From Verrucomicrobiaceae bacterium (GTDB lineage Bacteria; Pseudomonadota; Gammaproteobacteria; Pseudomonadales; CAMLJR01), in NCBI GenBank assembly GCA_028293825.1, contig JAQGNY010000012.1, forward strand, positions 62,001-126,000: a stretch of DNA of 64,000 nt, written 5' to 3'. The notes beneath the pieces were generated by a model. It worked only from the letters and a program-made list of their open reading frames with translations. It ran no database searches and had not been told where the DNA came from. Positions 1 through 8,635 of this stretch are shown here, in pieces. Every line of letters begins with the position of its first letter. Positions within the stretch are counted from its first letter, which is position 1. Position numbers and translations under genes: made by a program.

Positions 1-79
1 AGGCAAACATTTTTCGGCGGATGAGGCGCAACCGGTTTATCTGCGCAATGACGTCGCTTGGAAAAAATCGATTAACTAA
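1..79 (+). CDS. tsaB: TsaB C-terminus (partial, cut by window edge)
   Basis: The window opens inside a reading frame that ends in TAA at 77-79. Its last residues include PVYLRNDVAWKK, which is the typical C-terminal signature of TsaB, the YeaZ-like scaffold partner of TsaD in synthesis of the tRNA t6A37 modification. Only 25 codons are visible, so the call rests on this tail and on its position directly before uppP. The stop shares a base with an ATG at 79, so translational coupling with the next gene is possible. Confidence 0.72.
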   Translation, partial: GKHFSADEAQPVYLRNDVAWKKSIN

Positions 80-93
80 TGATGGAAGTCAGC

Positions 94-891
94 ATGAGTG
101 ATTTGTGGCATGTCGTACTGCTTGGAATTATTGAAGGTATCACCGAGTTTTTGCCGATTTCGAGTACGGGCCATTTGCTCATCGCGGAAAAATTGGGGCT
201 AGGTCAGCGCTCCGATGTTTTTAATATCGTGATCCAGGCCGGCGCCATTCTGGCTGTGACGATAATTTATTGGTCGCGCATTTGGCAATTGGCGATAAAT
301 ATCAAGAAGCCCGAAAACCTCGACTATGCGCTGAAGCTGGGGGTGTCGTTTCTGATTACCGCCGTACTCGGCCTGATCGTCACCAAGCTCGGCTTTAAAT
401 TGCCGGAAGCGATCACGCCAGTGGCATGGGCGCTGATTATCGGTGGCATCTGGATGGTGGTGGCCGAGTACTTCGCCGAGCGCAAACCCGACAGCGCCAA
501 AATTACCTGGAAGGTCGCCATCGCGGTCGGTCTCGCGCAGATTGTCGCGGCGATTTTCCCCGGCACATCGCGTTCGGCCGCGACCATTTTTATCGCCATG
601 CTGGTCGGCACCGGCAATCGCGCCGCCGCCACTGAGTTCGCGTTTCTGGTCGGCATTCCCACCATGTACGCCGCCAGCGCCAAGGTGGTGTTCGATCTCT
701 CGCGCCATGGTGGCTTCGGCGATGAAAACTGGTCGGCCTTGGGTATCGCGTTTGTAGTGTCGACGGTTACCGCCTTTGTCGCGGTTAAATGGCTGCTGCG
801 TTATATCCAGACGCATCGGTTCACAGTTTTCGCCGTCTATCGCGTTATCGTCGGCGCGGCGCTGCTGCTTTTGTTGCCAGCCGGGACATGA
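94..891 (+). CDS. uppP: Undecaprenyl-diphosphatase UppP/BacA
   Basis: Integral inner-membrane phosphatase that converts undecaprenyl diphosphate to the monophosphate, recycling the lipid carrier for peptidoglycan and other envelope polymers; overproduction of this family gives bacitracin resistance. Both family signatures are present: EGITEFLPISSTGH near residues 14-27 and PGTSRS at residues 156-161. The rest is a series of hydrophobic segments, and the 265-residue length is normal. An in-frame ATG at 79 also exists, but the ATG at 94 follows GGAAG at 5-nt spacing and gives an N-terminus (MSDLW) like that of E. coli BacA, so I prefer it. Confidence 0.95.
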   Translation: MSDLWHVVLLGIIEGITEFLPISSTGHLLIAEKLGLGQRSDVFNIVIQAGAILAVTIIYWSRIWQLAINIKKPENLDYALKLGVSFLITAVLGLIVTKLGFKLPEAITPVAWALIIGGIWMVVAEYFAERKPDSAKITWKVAIAVGLAQIVAAIFPGTSRSAATIFIAMLVGTGNRAAATEFAFLVGIPTMYAASAKVVFDLSRHGGFGDENWSALGIAFVVSTVTAFVAVKWLLRYIQTHRFTVFAVYRVIVGAALLLLLPAGT

Positions 892-947
892 CGGCGGATT
901 GATCAACGGTCTATACTTGCCGGCACCCCGTTGCTTGGACGTTTCTC

Positions 948-1265
948 GTGCGAATCGGCGCCTCCACACTTCCGGCTTTACCGGCCCCGGTCAGTTACCG
1001 GCGCGACGATATTGGCGAAAGTCCGGCCCGCCAGCCCAGCCAAGCCGTGGTTGCGACGTCGGAGCCGGCTGCCGAGCGCGAAATCACCCGTATTCGCACC
1101 CGCGCCAGCACCAATTCGCAACAGACCACCACCGACCGCCAGCAGTTTTCCAGCGATTCTCTGCCGCAGCGCACCCGCAACGCATTGCTCAGTTACACCA
1201 GCAATGGCCCGTCGATTGAAGAACGTTTGGGCGTCGAGCTGGCCGGTATCGATGCGTACGCCTAA
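948..1265 (+). CDS. Small conserved hypothetical protein
   Basis: A 105-residue soluble protein starting at GTG 948. The first 60 residues are low in complexity and rich in Ala, Arg, Thr and Ser, so probably disordered. The C-terminus (LLSYTSNGPSIEERLGVELA) looks structured and resembles short conserved hypothetical proteins that I associate with gammaproteobacteria. There is no signal peptide and no membrane segment. It sits alone between uppP and apeB on the same strand. Other frames are open here too (931-1290 and 776-1219), but this frame has the more protein-like C-terminus. No function can be assigned. Confidence 0.55.
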   Translation: MRIGASTLPALPAPVSYRRDDIGESPARQPSQAVVATSEPAAEREITRIRTRASTNSQQTTTDRQQFSSDSLPQRTRNALLSYTSNGPSIEERLGVELAGIDAYA

Positions 1266-1305
1266 CCATAAATCTCGCCACGTTTCGTAATCCTGGAGTC
1301 TTACC

Positions 1306-2622
1306 GTGAGTGATGAGCACGCACTGCTCGCCGAGCTATTGGATTTTTTACCGCGCTCGCCGACACCGTTTCATGCCGCCAGTAATCTGGTCGATCTATT
1401 AAAAGCCGCGGGTTTCGTCGTTTTGACCGAGGCCGACGAGTGGCAGCTGCAGCGCGGCGGTCGCTATGTGGTAACGCGCAACGACTCGTCGCTGATTGCG
1501 TTTGCGCTTGGCCACGATGATCCGGTTACCGATGGTATTCACCTCGCCGGCGCGCACACCGACAGCCCCTGTTTAAAAGTAAAACCTAATCCCGATTTAC
1601 TGCGCAGCGGCTATTTTCAGCTCGGCGTCGAGGTCTACGGCGGCGCGCTGTTAAATCCCTGGTTCGATCGCGATTTATCGTTGGCCGGCCGCGTAACGTT
1701 TGTCGATGCGAAGGGTGAGCTGGCAAATACGCTGATCGATTTTAAGAAGCCAATCGCGACGATTCCAAGCCTTGCCATTCATTTGGATCGCGACGTTAAC
1801 AGCAGCCGTTCGATCAACGCGCAAACGCAATTGCCGCCGGTGCTAATGTGCCAGGCCGGCAACACCGTGCCGACGTTTCGCGCGCTGCTGCTCGAAGAAG
1901 TGCACGCGCAAGCGGGCAACGAAAATGCGCGCGAAGTGCTCGATTACGAAATCAGTTGTTACGACACACAGCCGCCGGCACTGGTCGGTCTCGCGCAGGA
2001 ATTTATCAGCAGCGCGCGCCTCGATAATTTGTTGTCGTGTTTTATCGGTGTAAAAGCACTGATTGCCGGCTCTCCTAGAGAGGGCGGTAAACGCAGCAGC
2101 ATGATGATTTGCACCGATCACGAAGAGGTCGGCAGCGCATCGACATCCGGCGCGCAGGGCACCTTTCTACAAGCGGTGTTGCGGCGCATCGCCGGAGCGC
2201 ACGCTTCATTTTCGGAAGAGCGGTACGTGCGCATGGTCGATCGCTCGCTGTTAATTTCCTGCGATAACGCGCACGGCGTGCATCCTAATTTTTCCGATCG
2301 CCACGATGGCAATCACGGGCCGCTGCTCAATCAAGGTCCGGTAATTAAAATCAACGCCAACCAACGCTATGCCACCAACAGCGAAACCGCAGCGCAATTT
2401 CGTCAGCTCTGTCGGCAAGTCGATGCGCCCGTGCAGAGTTTTGTGGTGCGCAGCGATATGGCGTGCGGCAGCACTATCGGCCCGATTGTCGCGACCGAAA
2501 TCGGCGTCAAAGCCGTCGATGTCGGCATTCCGCAGTGGGCGATGCATTCGATTCGCGAAACCGCCGGCACGCGCGATTGCTGGTATTTATTTCGCGCGCT
2601 GCAACAATTTTTTACTCATTAA
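1306..2622 (+). CDS. apeB: M18 family aminopeptidase
   Basis: Cytoplasmic dinuclear-zinc aminopeptidase of the M18 (aspartyl aminopeptidase) family, which removes N-terminal residues from peptides. The metal-binding and catalytic motifs are in order: GAHTDSP near residue 84, DHEEVGS near 271-277 with the catalytic Glu pair, and the C-terminal MHSIRE near 413. The length of 438 residues is normal for the family. It starts at GTG 1306, preceded by GGAG at 8 nt, and the protein begins MSDEHALLAELLDFL, as expected for the family. It is followed 50 bp downstream by trpS on the same strand. Confidence 0.93.
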   Translation: MSDEHALLAELLDFLPRSPTPFHAASNLVDLLKAAGFVVLTEADEWQLQRGGRYVVTRNDSSLIAFALGHDDPVTDGIHLAGAHTDSPCLKVKPNPDLLRSGYFQLGVEVYGGALLNPWFDRDLSLAGRVTFVDAKGELANTLIDFKKPIATIPSLAIHLDRDVNSSRSINAQTQLPPVLMCQAGNTVPTFRALLLEEVHAQAGNENAREVLDYEISCYDTQPPALVGLAQEFISSARLDNLLSCFIGVKALIAGSPREGGKRSSMMICTDHEEVGSASTSGAQGTFLQAVLRRIAGAHASFSEERYVRMVDRSLLISCDNAHGVHPNFSDRHDGNHGPLLNQGPVIKINANQRYATNSETAAQFRQLCRQVDAPVQSFVVRSDMACGSTIGPIVATEIGVKAVDVGIPQWAMHSIRETAGTRDCWYLFRALQQFFTH

Positions 2623-2672
2623 TTTTTTAAGCATTAACTTTTTACTTATTAATAGTCTACGAATCGGAAGTT

Positions 2673-3719
2673 ATGAACACAGAAATCGCTAACAACGACG
2701 CAACCGCCACGCAAAAAAAACGGCGCGTATTGACCGGTATAACCACGACGGGAACACCGCACCTCGGCAATTATGTCGGCGCGATTCGTCCGGCGATTGA
2801 TGCGAGCCGTGACGCTAATGTCGATTCGTTTTATTTTCTCGCCGATTACCACGCGCTAATTAAATGCCAAGACCCGGAGTTGGTGCGGCGCTCCGGTAAG
2901 GAAATTGCGGCGACGTGGATGGCACTCGGACTCGATACCGATGCGGCCACTTTTTATCGGCAATCCGATGTGCCGGAAATTACCGAGCTGACGTGGATTC
3001 TTACCTGCGTCACCGCTAAAGGTTTGATGAATCGTGCGCATGCCTATAAAGATGCGGCGAAAAAAAATAGCGATGCCGGTGAAGATCCCGATCTCGCGAT
3101 TACGATGGGCTTATTTTCCTATCCGATTTTGATGGCCGCGGATATTTTGACGTTCAATGCGCATAAGGTGCCGGTCGGTCGCGATCAAACGCAGCATTTG
3201 GAAATGGCGCGCGATATTGCGCAGCGCTTCAATCATATTTACGGCGAAGCCTTCGTATTGCCGGAAGCGGTCATCAATGACAATGTCGCGGTGCTAGGCG
3301 GTCTTGACGGTCGCAAGATGAGTAAAAGTTACGGCAACACCATTCCGTTATTTTCGACCGAAAAAGAATTACAGAAACTAATCAATAAAGTAAAAACCAA
3401 TTTGCTCGAGCCGGGCCAACCAAAAGATCCTGCCGATTCCACGGTATTTCAAATCTGGCAGGCTTTTGCGACGCCGGAACAAACGCAATATATGCGTGAG
3501 CAATTTGCCGCCGGCATTGCGTGGGGGCAGGCGAAAAAAGAATTGTTCAGTCTGATTAATAATGAAGTAAGCAGTGCGCGCAGCCGCTATAACGAACTGT
3601 TAGATAATCCCGACCATATCGAAGCAACCTTAAAAAAAGGTGCATTGAAAGCGCGTAACGAAGCGGCGAGCTTGCTCGCCAAAGTTCGTCGCGCAGTGGG
3701 CATTGCGCCAATAACTTGA
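2673..3719 (+). CDS. trpS: Tryptophanyl-tRNA synthetase
   Basis: Class I aminoacyl-tRNA synthetase charging tRNA-Trp. The HIGH-type signature appears as [11 protein letters not shown] (about residues 29-39) and the KMSKS loop as [10 protein letters not shown] (about 214-223). The length of 348 residues suits a bacterial TrpRS with a short N-terminal extension. The N-terminus is polar and lysine/arginine-rich before the Rossmann core begins. A GC-rich hairpin follows 20 bp after the stop and separates it from the convergent MBL gene. Confidence 0.96.
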   Translation: MNTEIANNDATATQKKRRVLTGITTTGTPHLGNYVGAIRPAIDASRDANVDSFYFLADYHALIKCQDPELVRRSGKEIAATWMALGLDTDAATFYRQSDVPEITELTWILTCVTAKGLMNRAHAYKDAAKKNSDAGEDPDLAITMGLFSYPILMAADILTFNAHKVPVGRDQTQHLEMARDIAQRFNHIYGEAFVLPEAVINDNVAVLGGLDGRKMSKSYGNTIPLFSTEKELQKLINKVKTNLLEPGQPKDPADSTVFQIWQAFATPEQTQYMREQFAAGIAWGQAKKELFSLINNEVSSARSRYNELLDNPDHIEATLKKGALKARNEAASLLAKVRRAVGIAPIT

Positions 3720-3732
3720 ATAAACCGAAGCG

Positions 3733-3755
3733 AAAAAAAGCCGCCCGGGGGCGGC
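3733..3755. terminator. Terminator between convergent genes
   Basis: A run of seven A (3733-3739) precedes a hairpin with stem GCCGCC (3740-3745), loop CGGG and stem GGCGGC (3750-3755). Read on the minus strand this is a hairpin followed by seven T, the classic intrinsic form, so it best serves transcripts arriving from the MBL gene at 4088-5350. On the plus strand, behind trpS, the tail is weaker (GTCAATAATTTT). Confidence 0.7.
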
Positions 3756-4087
3756 GTCAATAATTTTGCTTTGGGAGAGAACCTAAGATGCAATGTGACT
3801 CGCTCATCGCCTCGACGTTCGAGTCACTCTTTGACTATAGCTAGCCGCCCCATATTCACCATCAGCGTTTAGCGTGATGTGATTAACCGCACAAAACAGC
3901 CCCTTTTGTTAAATCAATTTAATGGTGCCTGAGTCATTCGGCGACGGCGTATAAATCAAATACTTGGTCGATTTGTTACGTATTTATTTTATCGATTGCC
4001 AGATTTTCATGGGCTTATGCGGCACTTCTGTTTTGACGTATGAGTATTTGCAATAAATACTCATGCTATTTTCGATCTGAAAAATAA
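3756..4087. other. Intergenic region with two inverted repeats, no gene seen
   Basis: No convincing reading frame. Two perfect inverted repeats are visible. GTGACTCG at 3795-3802 pairs with CGAGTCAC at 3820-3827. ATGAGTATTT at 4040-4049 pairs with AAATACTCAT at 4055-4064 around a 5-nt loop, 23 bp after the end of the minus-strand MBL gene. The second could help end that transcript, but no T tract follows it. Confidence 0.5.
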
Positions 4088-5350
4088 TTACGCTTTTCCT
4101 AAAATGTTTTTCGCAGTTTTGATTTCATTTTCGATCCAGCCCAGCTCGTCGTAATGTCGGCCTTCGTTGCGCTCGGCTAATTGCTCAAGCGCTGCGATTT
4201 CAGTTTCGCGTCCGGTGCGATGCGAGGGGTCTACCGATAATGCGATGTCGGTGAAATGAAGGGCTTCCACCGCTCGACCCGCCGCGACATGTTGACGTGC
4301 GCGCTCGATCAATACGTCGGGGCCGCCAGCCAATTCTGCAAGCTCACTCCAGATCGCTTTCGGTGGCGTGCCGTAAAGTTCGGTAGTCGATTCCTGCCGG
4401 AACCAGCCTGTGTACTCTTCCCACACGGCGCGCACATACCACGATACCGGACCGCGACCGGCGGCGATTTTGAAATTGCTCGGCAATTTAATCTCGCGCA
4501 TTAACGTAAATAAATCCGTTTTTGCGTTCATGCCTTTCAGTGTTTCGTCGTGAATGTATTGCACTGCATTGCGCAATTGAGTGAGATCGCGTTCGATGCG
4601 CGCGGCACCGACGATCGGTTCGTCGTGACCGGTTATTAGCAGCTCGGGTTTCAATTCGATGACGCGAGTGATGTCACGTAAAAATTGCGCGGTGCTGCGC
4701 TGGCGATCGCCGCGCGGTGTGGAGAAATGCGGCAGCGCGCCATATAGAGCGCCAAATAAATTGCCGGTGAATACGGCTTTATCGGCGGGCAACCAAACGA
4801 TAAGCGAATCGATCGTTTCACCGGATGGCGTTGAATACAATTCAAAGCGCCGACCGCCTAATTCGAACGCATGCGATTCGCTAAATAGTGTCGCGGTTTC
4901 CAGTTCTTTTACGCCTTGATGCCACGAGCGCACGTGTTCTGGATTTGGCAATAAACCTGCGAGCAAGCGCGCGCCACGCGCCGCAAAAAAAGGCGCTAAT
5001 AAATTACGCTCCGCACGGATTTCAAAAAATCGCTGCTGCGCGATAACTTCAGTTTGCGCTTCGGCAAAAGCAGCCCAACCGCCCATGTGATCGGGATGGC
5101 TCTGCGTGAAAATTATTTTGCGCACATCGAGTTTGCGCCCGAGCAATTGTTCATACCGTTCGCGCGTGCGCTCGCCCTGATACGGCATGCCCGCGTTAAT
5201 AATGACGTCGCCGTCGTCGGTCGTGACCAGATAGCTGTTCGAGGTGCTGCGCGAGAAAAACAAATGATCGTTAATTCGCTCCGCCGGATTTTCCGGAACC
5301 CATTCGATCGCTTTTATGAAGTGGTGATTCGCGCTTTCGTAACGTGCCAT
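4088..5350 (-). CDS. MBL-fold hydrolase, alkylsulfatase-like
   Basis: A 420-residue metallo-beta-lactamase-fold protein resembling the SDS-hydrolase/alkylsulfatase branch: an N-terminal MBL core, then a dimerisation-type region, and a C-terminal helical part (AAGRAVEALHFTDIALSVDP) typical of those enzymes. The metal motif reads TQSHPDHMGG near residues 80-89, so the first His of the usual HxHxDH is Gln. Later candidate ligands (SGETIDS; TGHDEP) are present. There is no signal peptide. A methyltransferase lies 125 bp upstream on the same strand. The substrate cannot be read from sequence; a sulfatase, thioesterase-like or other hydrolase role is possible. Confidence 0.82.
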   Translation of the reverse strand: MARYESANHHFIKAIEWVPENPAERINDHLFFSRSTSNSYLVTTDDGDVIINAGMPYQGERTRERYEQLLGRKLDVRKIIFTQSHPDHMGGWAAFAEAQTEVIAQQRFFEIRAERNLLAPFFAARGARLLAGLLPNPEHVRSWHQGVKELETATLFSESHAFELGGRRFELYSTPSGETIDSLIVWLPADKAVFTGNLFGALYGALPHFSTPRGDRQRSTAQFLRDITRVIELKPELLITGHDEPIVGAARIERDLTQLRNAVQYIHDETLKGMNAKTDLFTLMREIKLPSNFKIAAGRGPVSWYVRAVWEEYTGWFRQESTTELYGTPPKAIWSELAELAGGPDVLIERARQHVAAGRAVEALHFTDIALSVDPSHRTGRETEIAALEQLAERNEGRHYDELGWIENEIKTAKNILGKA

Positions 5351-5474
5351 TACGATTCTCCTCGATTGCCGTCTATTAATTATTAAATGACCGCGCCGAG
5401 AAGCGCGGTTCGCCTATTTATCGGAATGTTTGATAGGGCGTTATAGAAGCATTTTATAGGACGGCTGTCTAATA

Positions 5475-6332
5475 TTAATTAGTTGGTTTGATAAAACGTA
5501 AAGTGAAGCGATCGCTCTCGCCAATCGCTAAATATTTCGCCTTATCTTGCTCGCCGAGCGTCAGAGTCGGCGGCAACGTCCACACGCCTTTCGGGTAATC
5601 CTTGGTGTCGGCCGGGTTGGCGTTGATTTCACTGCGTGCGACCAATTTAAATCCGGCGTCGGTGGCGAGTTTGACGACATATTCTTCAGGCAGATAACCG
5701 CTATTAATGTCGAGCGCGCTGCCGGATTTGGCGCGATGATCCTCGATGCCGAGCGTGCCGCCTGGCTTCAGCACATTAAAAAATGCGCGGAAATAAGCCG
5801 CTTCAGTGCCGCTATTAACCCAGTTGTGCACATTGCGAAAAGTGACGACGACATCGGCACTGGCCGGTTTACCGAAGCTTGGAGCGGCTGGATCGAATTC
5901 AATAATATTTGCGCGTGAATACCGTTCGGGATCGTCTTTAAATTTAGCTTTTAATTTATCGCGGCCCTGCGTCTGCATAGCTTGTTGTTGTGGTGGCGCT
6001 TTATTCGGTGCAACGATGGCCGCGTAATAAGTGCCGTGCTCGTGCAATAACGGCGCGAGTATTTCAGTGAACCAACCGGCGCCCGGTGTAATTTCGATAA
6101 GCGTGATATCGCCGTGCACATTAAAGAATTCCAGCGTTTGTGCAGGATGACGATATTGATCGCGCGCGCGATTTTGCTCCGAGCGCCATGTGCCATTCAG
6201 AATGGCCTGTAGATTTGAATCCGATGCAGTGGTGGCATTTGCAGCACTGACGGGGGCGCTCTGCAGCCAAGTGCCAAACACAATAGCGCTGGCTGCGATC
6301 AGATGGCGATAATTCGGTAAGGCGATACGCAT
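5475..6332 (-). CDS. Exported SAM-dependent methyltransferase-like protein
   Basis: A 285-residue protein whose first ~30 residues look like a signal peptide (hydrophobic core, then SAPVSAANA). The mature part carries a class I methyltransferase fold: motif I reads LIEITPGAGWFTEILAP, followed by conserved blocks such as VVTFRNVHNW and LKPGGTLGIEDHRAK. This matches the family annotated as predicted methyltransferase COG4798, which is often exported; why a SAM enzyme should be periplasmic is unclear. It lies upstream of the MBL gene on the same strand and divergently from the exported protein at 6543. The substrate is unknown. Confidence 0.83.
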   Translation of the reverse strand: MRIALPNYRHLIAASAIVFGTWLQSAPVSAANATTASDSNLQAILNGTWRSEQNRARDQYRHPAQTLEFFNVHGDITLIEITPGAGWFTEILAPLLHEHGTYYAAIVAPNKAPPQQQAMQTQGRDKLKAKFKDDPERYSRANIIEFDPAAPSFGKPASADVVVTFRNVHNWVNSGTEAAYFRAFFNVLKPGGTLGIEDHRAKSGSALDINSGYLPEEYVVKLATDAGFKLVARSEINANPADTKDYPKGVWTLPPTLTLGEQDKAKYLAIGESDRFTLRFIKPTN

Positions 6333-6542
6333 GTTGGAATCCTCTAATTAATCCGTTGAAAATGCCGCAGAAAGCACGCAGGCACCGTGTAAATGCTCGA
6401 CATCACAAATAGCCAGACCGCAGGTGTGTTGCTTGACAGGCAGTCCTATCGTTAATTCAATAAAATAAATTGCATTGACGTCGCGCCCAGTTTTACACAG
6501 TCTTGCGCGATGAAGTAAACGATGAATAAAGAGAGACATTAA

Positions 6543-7109
6543 ATGCGGATTAAATTTCTATTAATGATCGCCGTTTGTAGCACGCTGAAATGTGGTTTTG
6601 CAGCAGCCGCCGAACCATTAGCCGAAATTTATAATCCCGATCCTGCGCAAACTGATCCATGGGCTGACATTTCTCTGCATATTAATTCGATAAATTGCGA
6701 TGCCGGCCATCACCAATGCGCGGTGCGGGCACAGGGGCTTTATCGCGGCAAACCAGTTGGCTTGGAAGTTGTTATTGGCGCGCAGAAAAATAATCGTCGC
6801 GGCGTGTCGTATCGTTCGACCGGCGTTGAAAGTGATGCGTTACTCGCAGCGCTGAGTGAACTTTATAAATCCCGCGCCCAGACAAAAGCATTTCATGCAG
6901 ATGCATTCGCCGATGCCGAATTATTGCAAGGTGATTTAGCGCGCATCAAAGACGAGCCAATAAAAATTCGCGTGGTTTTTAATGCCGACGGACCGGAGGC
7001 GAAATATGCAGAGCTGTACACGAATATTATTCCCGATCGACGCGTGCTCGAAATTAATGAAAAAGATGAAGCATTTCGTAAACAGATTCTCGAAGCACTG
7101 GCGCAGTAA
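6543..7109 (+). CDS. Exported protein of unknown function
   Basis: A 188-residue protein with an N-terminal signal peptide (MRIKFLLMIAVCSTLKCGFAAAA, cut near the Ala run). The mature part has a pair of Cys in a CDAGHHQC arrangement around residue 55, which could form a disulfide or bind metal, and ends in a mixed alpha/beta region. I do not recognise the family. It is divergent from the methyltransferase (210 bp between starts) and 54 bp upstream of the nitronate monooxygenase gene, so it may be cotranscribed with that gene. Confidence 0.65.
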   Translation: MRIKFLLMIAVCSTLKCGFAAAAEPLAEIYNPDPAQTDPWADISLHINSINCDAGHHQCAVRAQGLYRGKPVGLEVVIGAQKNNRRGVSYRSTGVESDALLAALSELYKSRAQTKAFHADAFADAELLQGDLARIKDEPIKIRVVFNADGPEAKYAELYTNIIPDRRVLEINEKDEAFRKQILEALAQ

Positions 7110-7163
7110 TTTTTTTAATCAAAAAAAATTGCGTCACTGGAAAATTATTGTAGAGGGCAGGGC

Positions 7164-8243
7164 ATGAACGATTGGTCGAACAATTCTATTTGTAAATTAC
7201 TCGCTATCGAATTGCCAATTATTCAGGCGCCGATGGCCGGCTCCGCATTTTCCGATTTGGCGATAGCGGTTGCGACCGCAGGCGGCTTGGGTTCGCTGGC
7301 GTGTGCAATGTTATCGGCCGATCAAATCAAACAGCACGTCGCACTAATTCGCGCAAAAACGTCGGCGCCGATTAATCTCAATTTTTTCTGCCACCAGTCG
7401 CCACCGATTAATACCGAGCGCGAAAAAGTATGGCAACGAGCGCTGCACAATTATTATCTGGAATTCAATATCGATCAGGATGCGCCGTATGCGCCTTCCA
7501 GTCGCGCACCGTTCGACAGTGCCGTGTGCACTGTTGTTGAAGAAATAAAACCGAGCGTAGTGAGTTTTCATTTCGGCCTGCCCGCCACTGAATTAATCGA
7601 GCGCGTCAAAGCAACCGGCGCAAAAACTTTATCGTCCGCCACCACCGTCGATGAAGCGCGTTGGTTAGAGCAGCGCGGCTGCGATGCAATTATCGCGATG
7701 GGCGTCGAAGCGGGCGGTCATCGCGGAATGTTTTTATCGGACGATATCGCCACGCAGGTCGGCACCTTTGCATTGGTGCCGCAAATTGCCGACGCCGTGC
7801 GCGTGCCCGTCATTGCGGCGGGCGGTATTGCCGATGCACGCGGCATCGCCGCCGCGTTTGCGCTGGGCGCATCGGCAGTGCAAATCGGCACTGCTTATTT
7901 GTTCACGCCGGAAGCCGCCACCGCGCCGTTACATCGCGTGGCGCTGCGCACTGCAAAAGAAAATCAAACAGCGCTGACGAATGTTTTCACCGGGCGCCCC
8001 GCACGCGGCATCGTCAATCGCGCGATGCGCGAGTTGGGGCCGCTATCGAATGTCGCGCCCGAATTTCCGCTGGCCGGTGGCGCACTCGCTGCGCTGCGTG
8101 CAAAGGCGGAGCTGCTCGGTTCCAGCGACTTCTCGCCGTTATGGGCCGGGCAGGCGGTGGGGTTGGGGCGTGAAATCTCCGCGTTTGAATTAACGCAGCA
8201 GTTGGCTGGCGAGGCGTTGAATTATTTAAAACGAGCAGACTGA
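7164..8243 (+). CDS. Nitronate monooxygenase family protein
   Basis: FMN-dependent (beta/alpha)8-barrel enzyme of the nitronate monooxygenase (2-nitropropane dioxygenase) family, which oxidises alkyl nitronates and protects against nitronate poisons. Visible signatures are PIIQAPMAGSAFSDLA at the N-terminus, GVEAGGHRGMF near residue 180 with the conserved catalytic-site His, VPVIAAGGIADARG, and the phosphate-binding ALGASAVQIGTAYL. The length of 359 residues is typical. It starts at ATG 7164, with GAGGGCAGGGC upstream. Some relatives are enoyl reductases, so the precise activity is an inference. Confidence 0.88.
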   Translation: MNDWSNNSICKLLAIELPIIQAPMAGSAFSDLAIAVATAGGLGSLACAMLSADQIKQHVALIRAKTSAPINLNFFCHQSPPINTEREKVWQRALHNYYLEFNIDQDAPYAPSSRAPFDSAVCTVVEEIKPSVVSFHFGLPATELIERVKATGAKTLSSATTVDEARWLEQRGCDAIIAMGVEAGGHRGMFLSDDIATQVGTFALVPQIADAVRVPVIAAGGIADARGIAAAFALGASAVQIGTAYLFTPEAATAPLHRVALRTAKENQTALTNVFTGRPARGIVNRAMRELGPLSNVAPEFPLAGGALAALRAKAELLGSSDFSPLWAGQAVGLGREISAFELTQQLAGEALNYLKRAD

Positions 8244-8416
8244 GTGCAGTGCAGTTTTTAAAAGACCAGCTCGGTGTTTTTTAAAAAAGGGCTCGACCGT
8301 TTTAAAAATTAGCTCTGCGGTGGAAATGACAATGCAAAGACATGCAGCAGCGAAAGCTTTCAATACGAAATGAGGTGCAGGCAGCGCGAAACGATTTGGA
8401 AGGTACGGAGAAGTTA

Positions 8417-8503
8417 TGGTGCCCGGGGACGGACTCGAACCGTCATGATGTCACCATCGGTGGATTTTGAATCCACTGCGTCTACCGATTTCGCCACCCG
8501 GGC
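8417..8503 (-). tRNA. tRNA-Leu (anticodon CAA)
   Basis: Read on the minus strand, the 87-nt sequence starts GCCCGGGTGGCGAAATCGG and ends with an encoded CCA at 8417-8419. The acceptor stem pairs GCCCGGG with CCCGGGC. The anticodon stem-loop is GTGGA-TTCAAAA-TCCAC, giving CAA. A long class II variable arm (about GATGGTGACATC) and the T loop GGTTCGAGTCC are present. All of this fits bacterial tRNA-Leu(CAA). Confidence 0.97.
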
Positions 8504-8635
8504 GGGTAGGGAATTAAACGAGGCGCGATTATATCAATCGCGCTTGGAAGGTCAACAAATTGGTGTGCGCTGAGCCGATATCAATGCCGATGCGCCGCTT
8601 TCTCGGCGATTTATTGTTCGTACTGAACAAGAACA

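Noticed and set aside
6348-6539. 63-codon minus-strand frame between the methyltransferase and 6543
   Set aside because: It lies in a divergent promoter region and has no recognisable composition or conserved motif.
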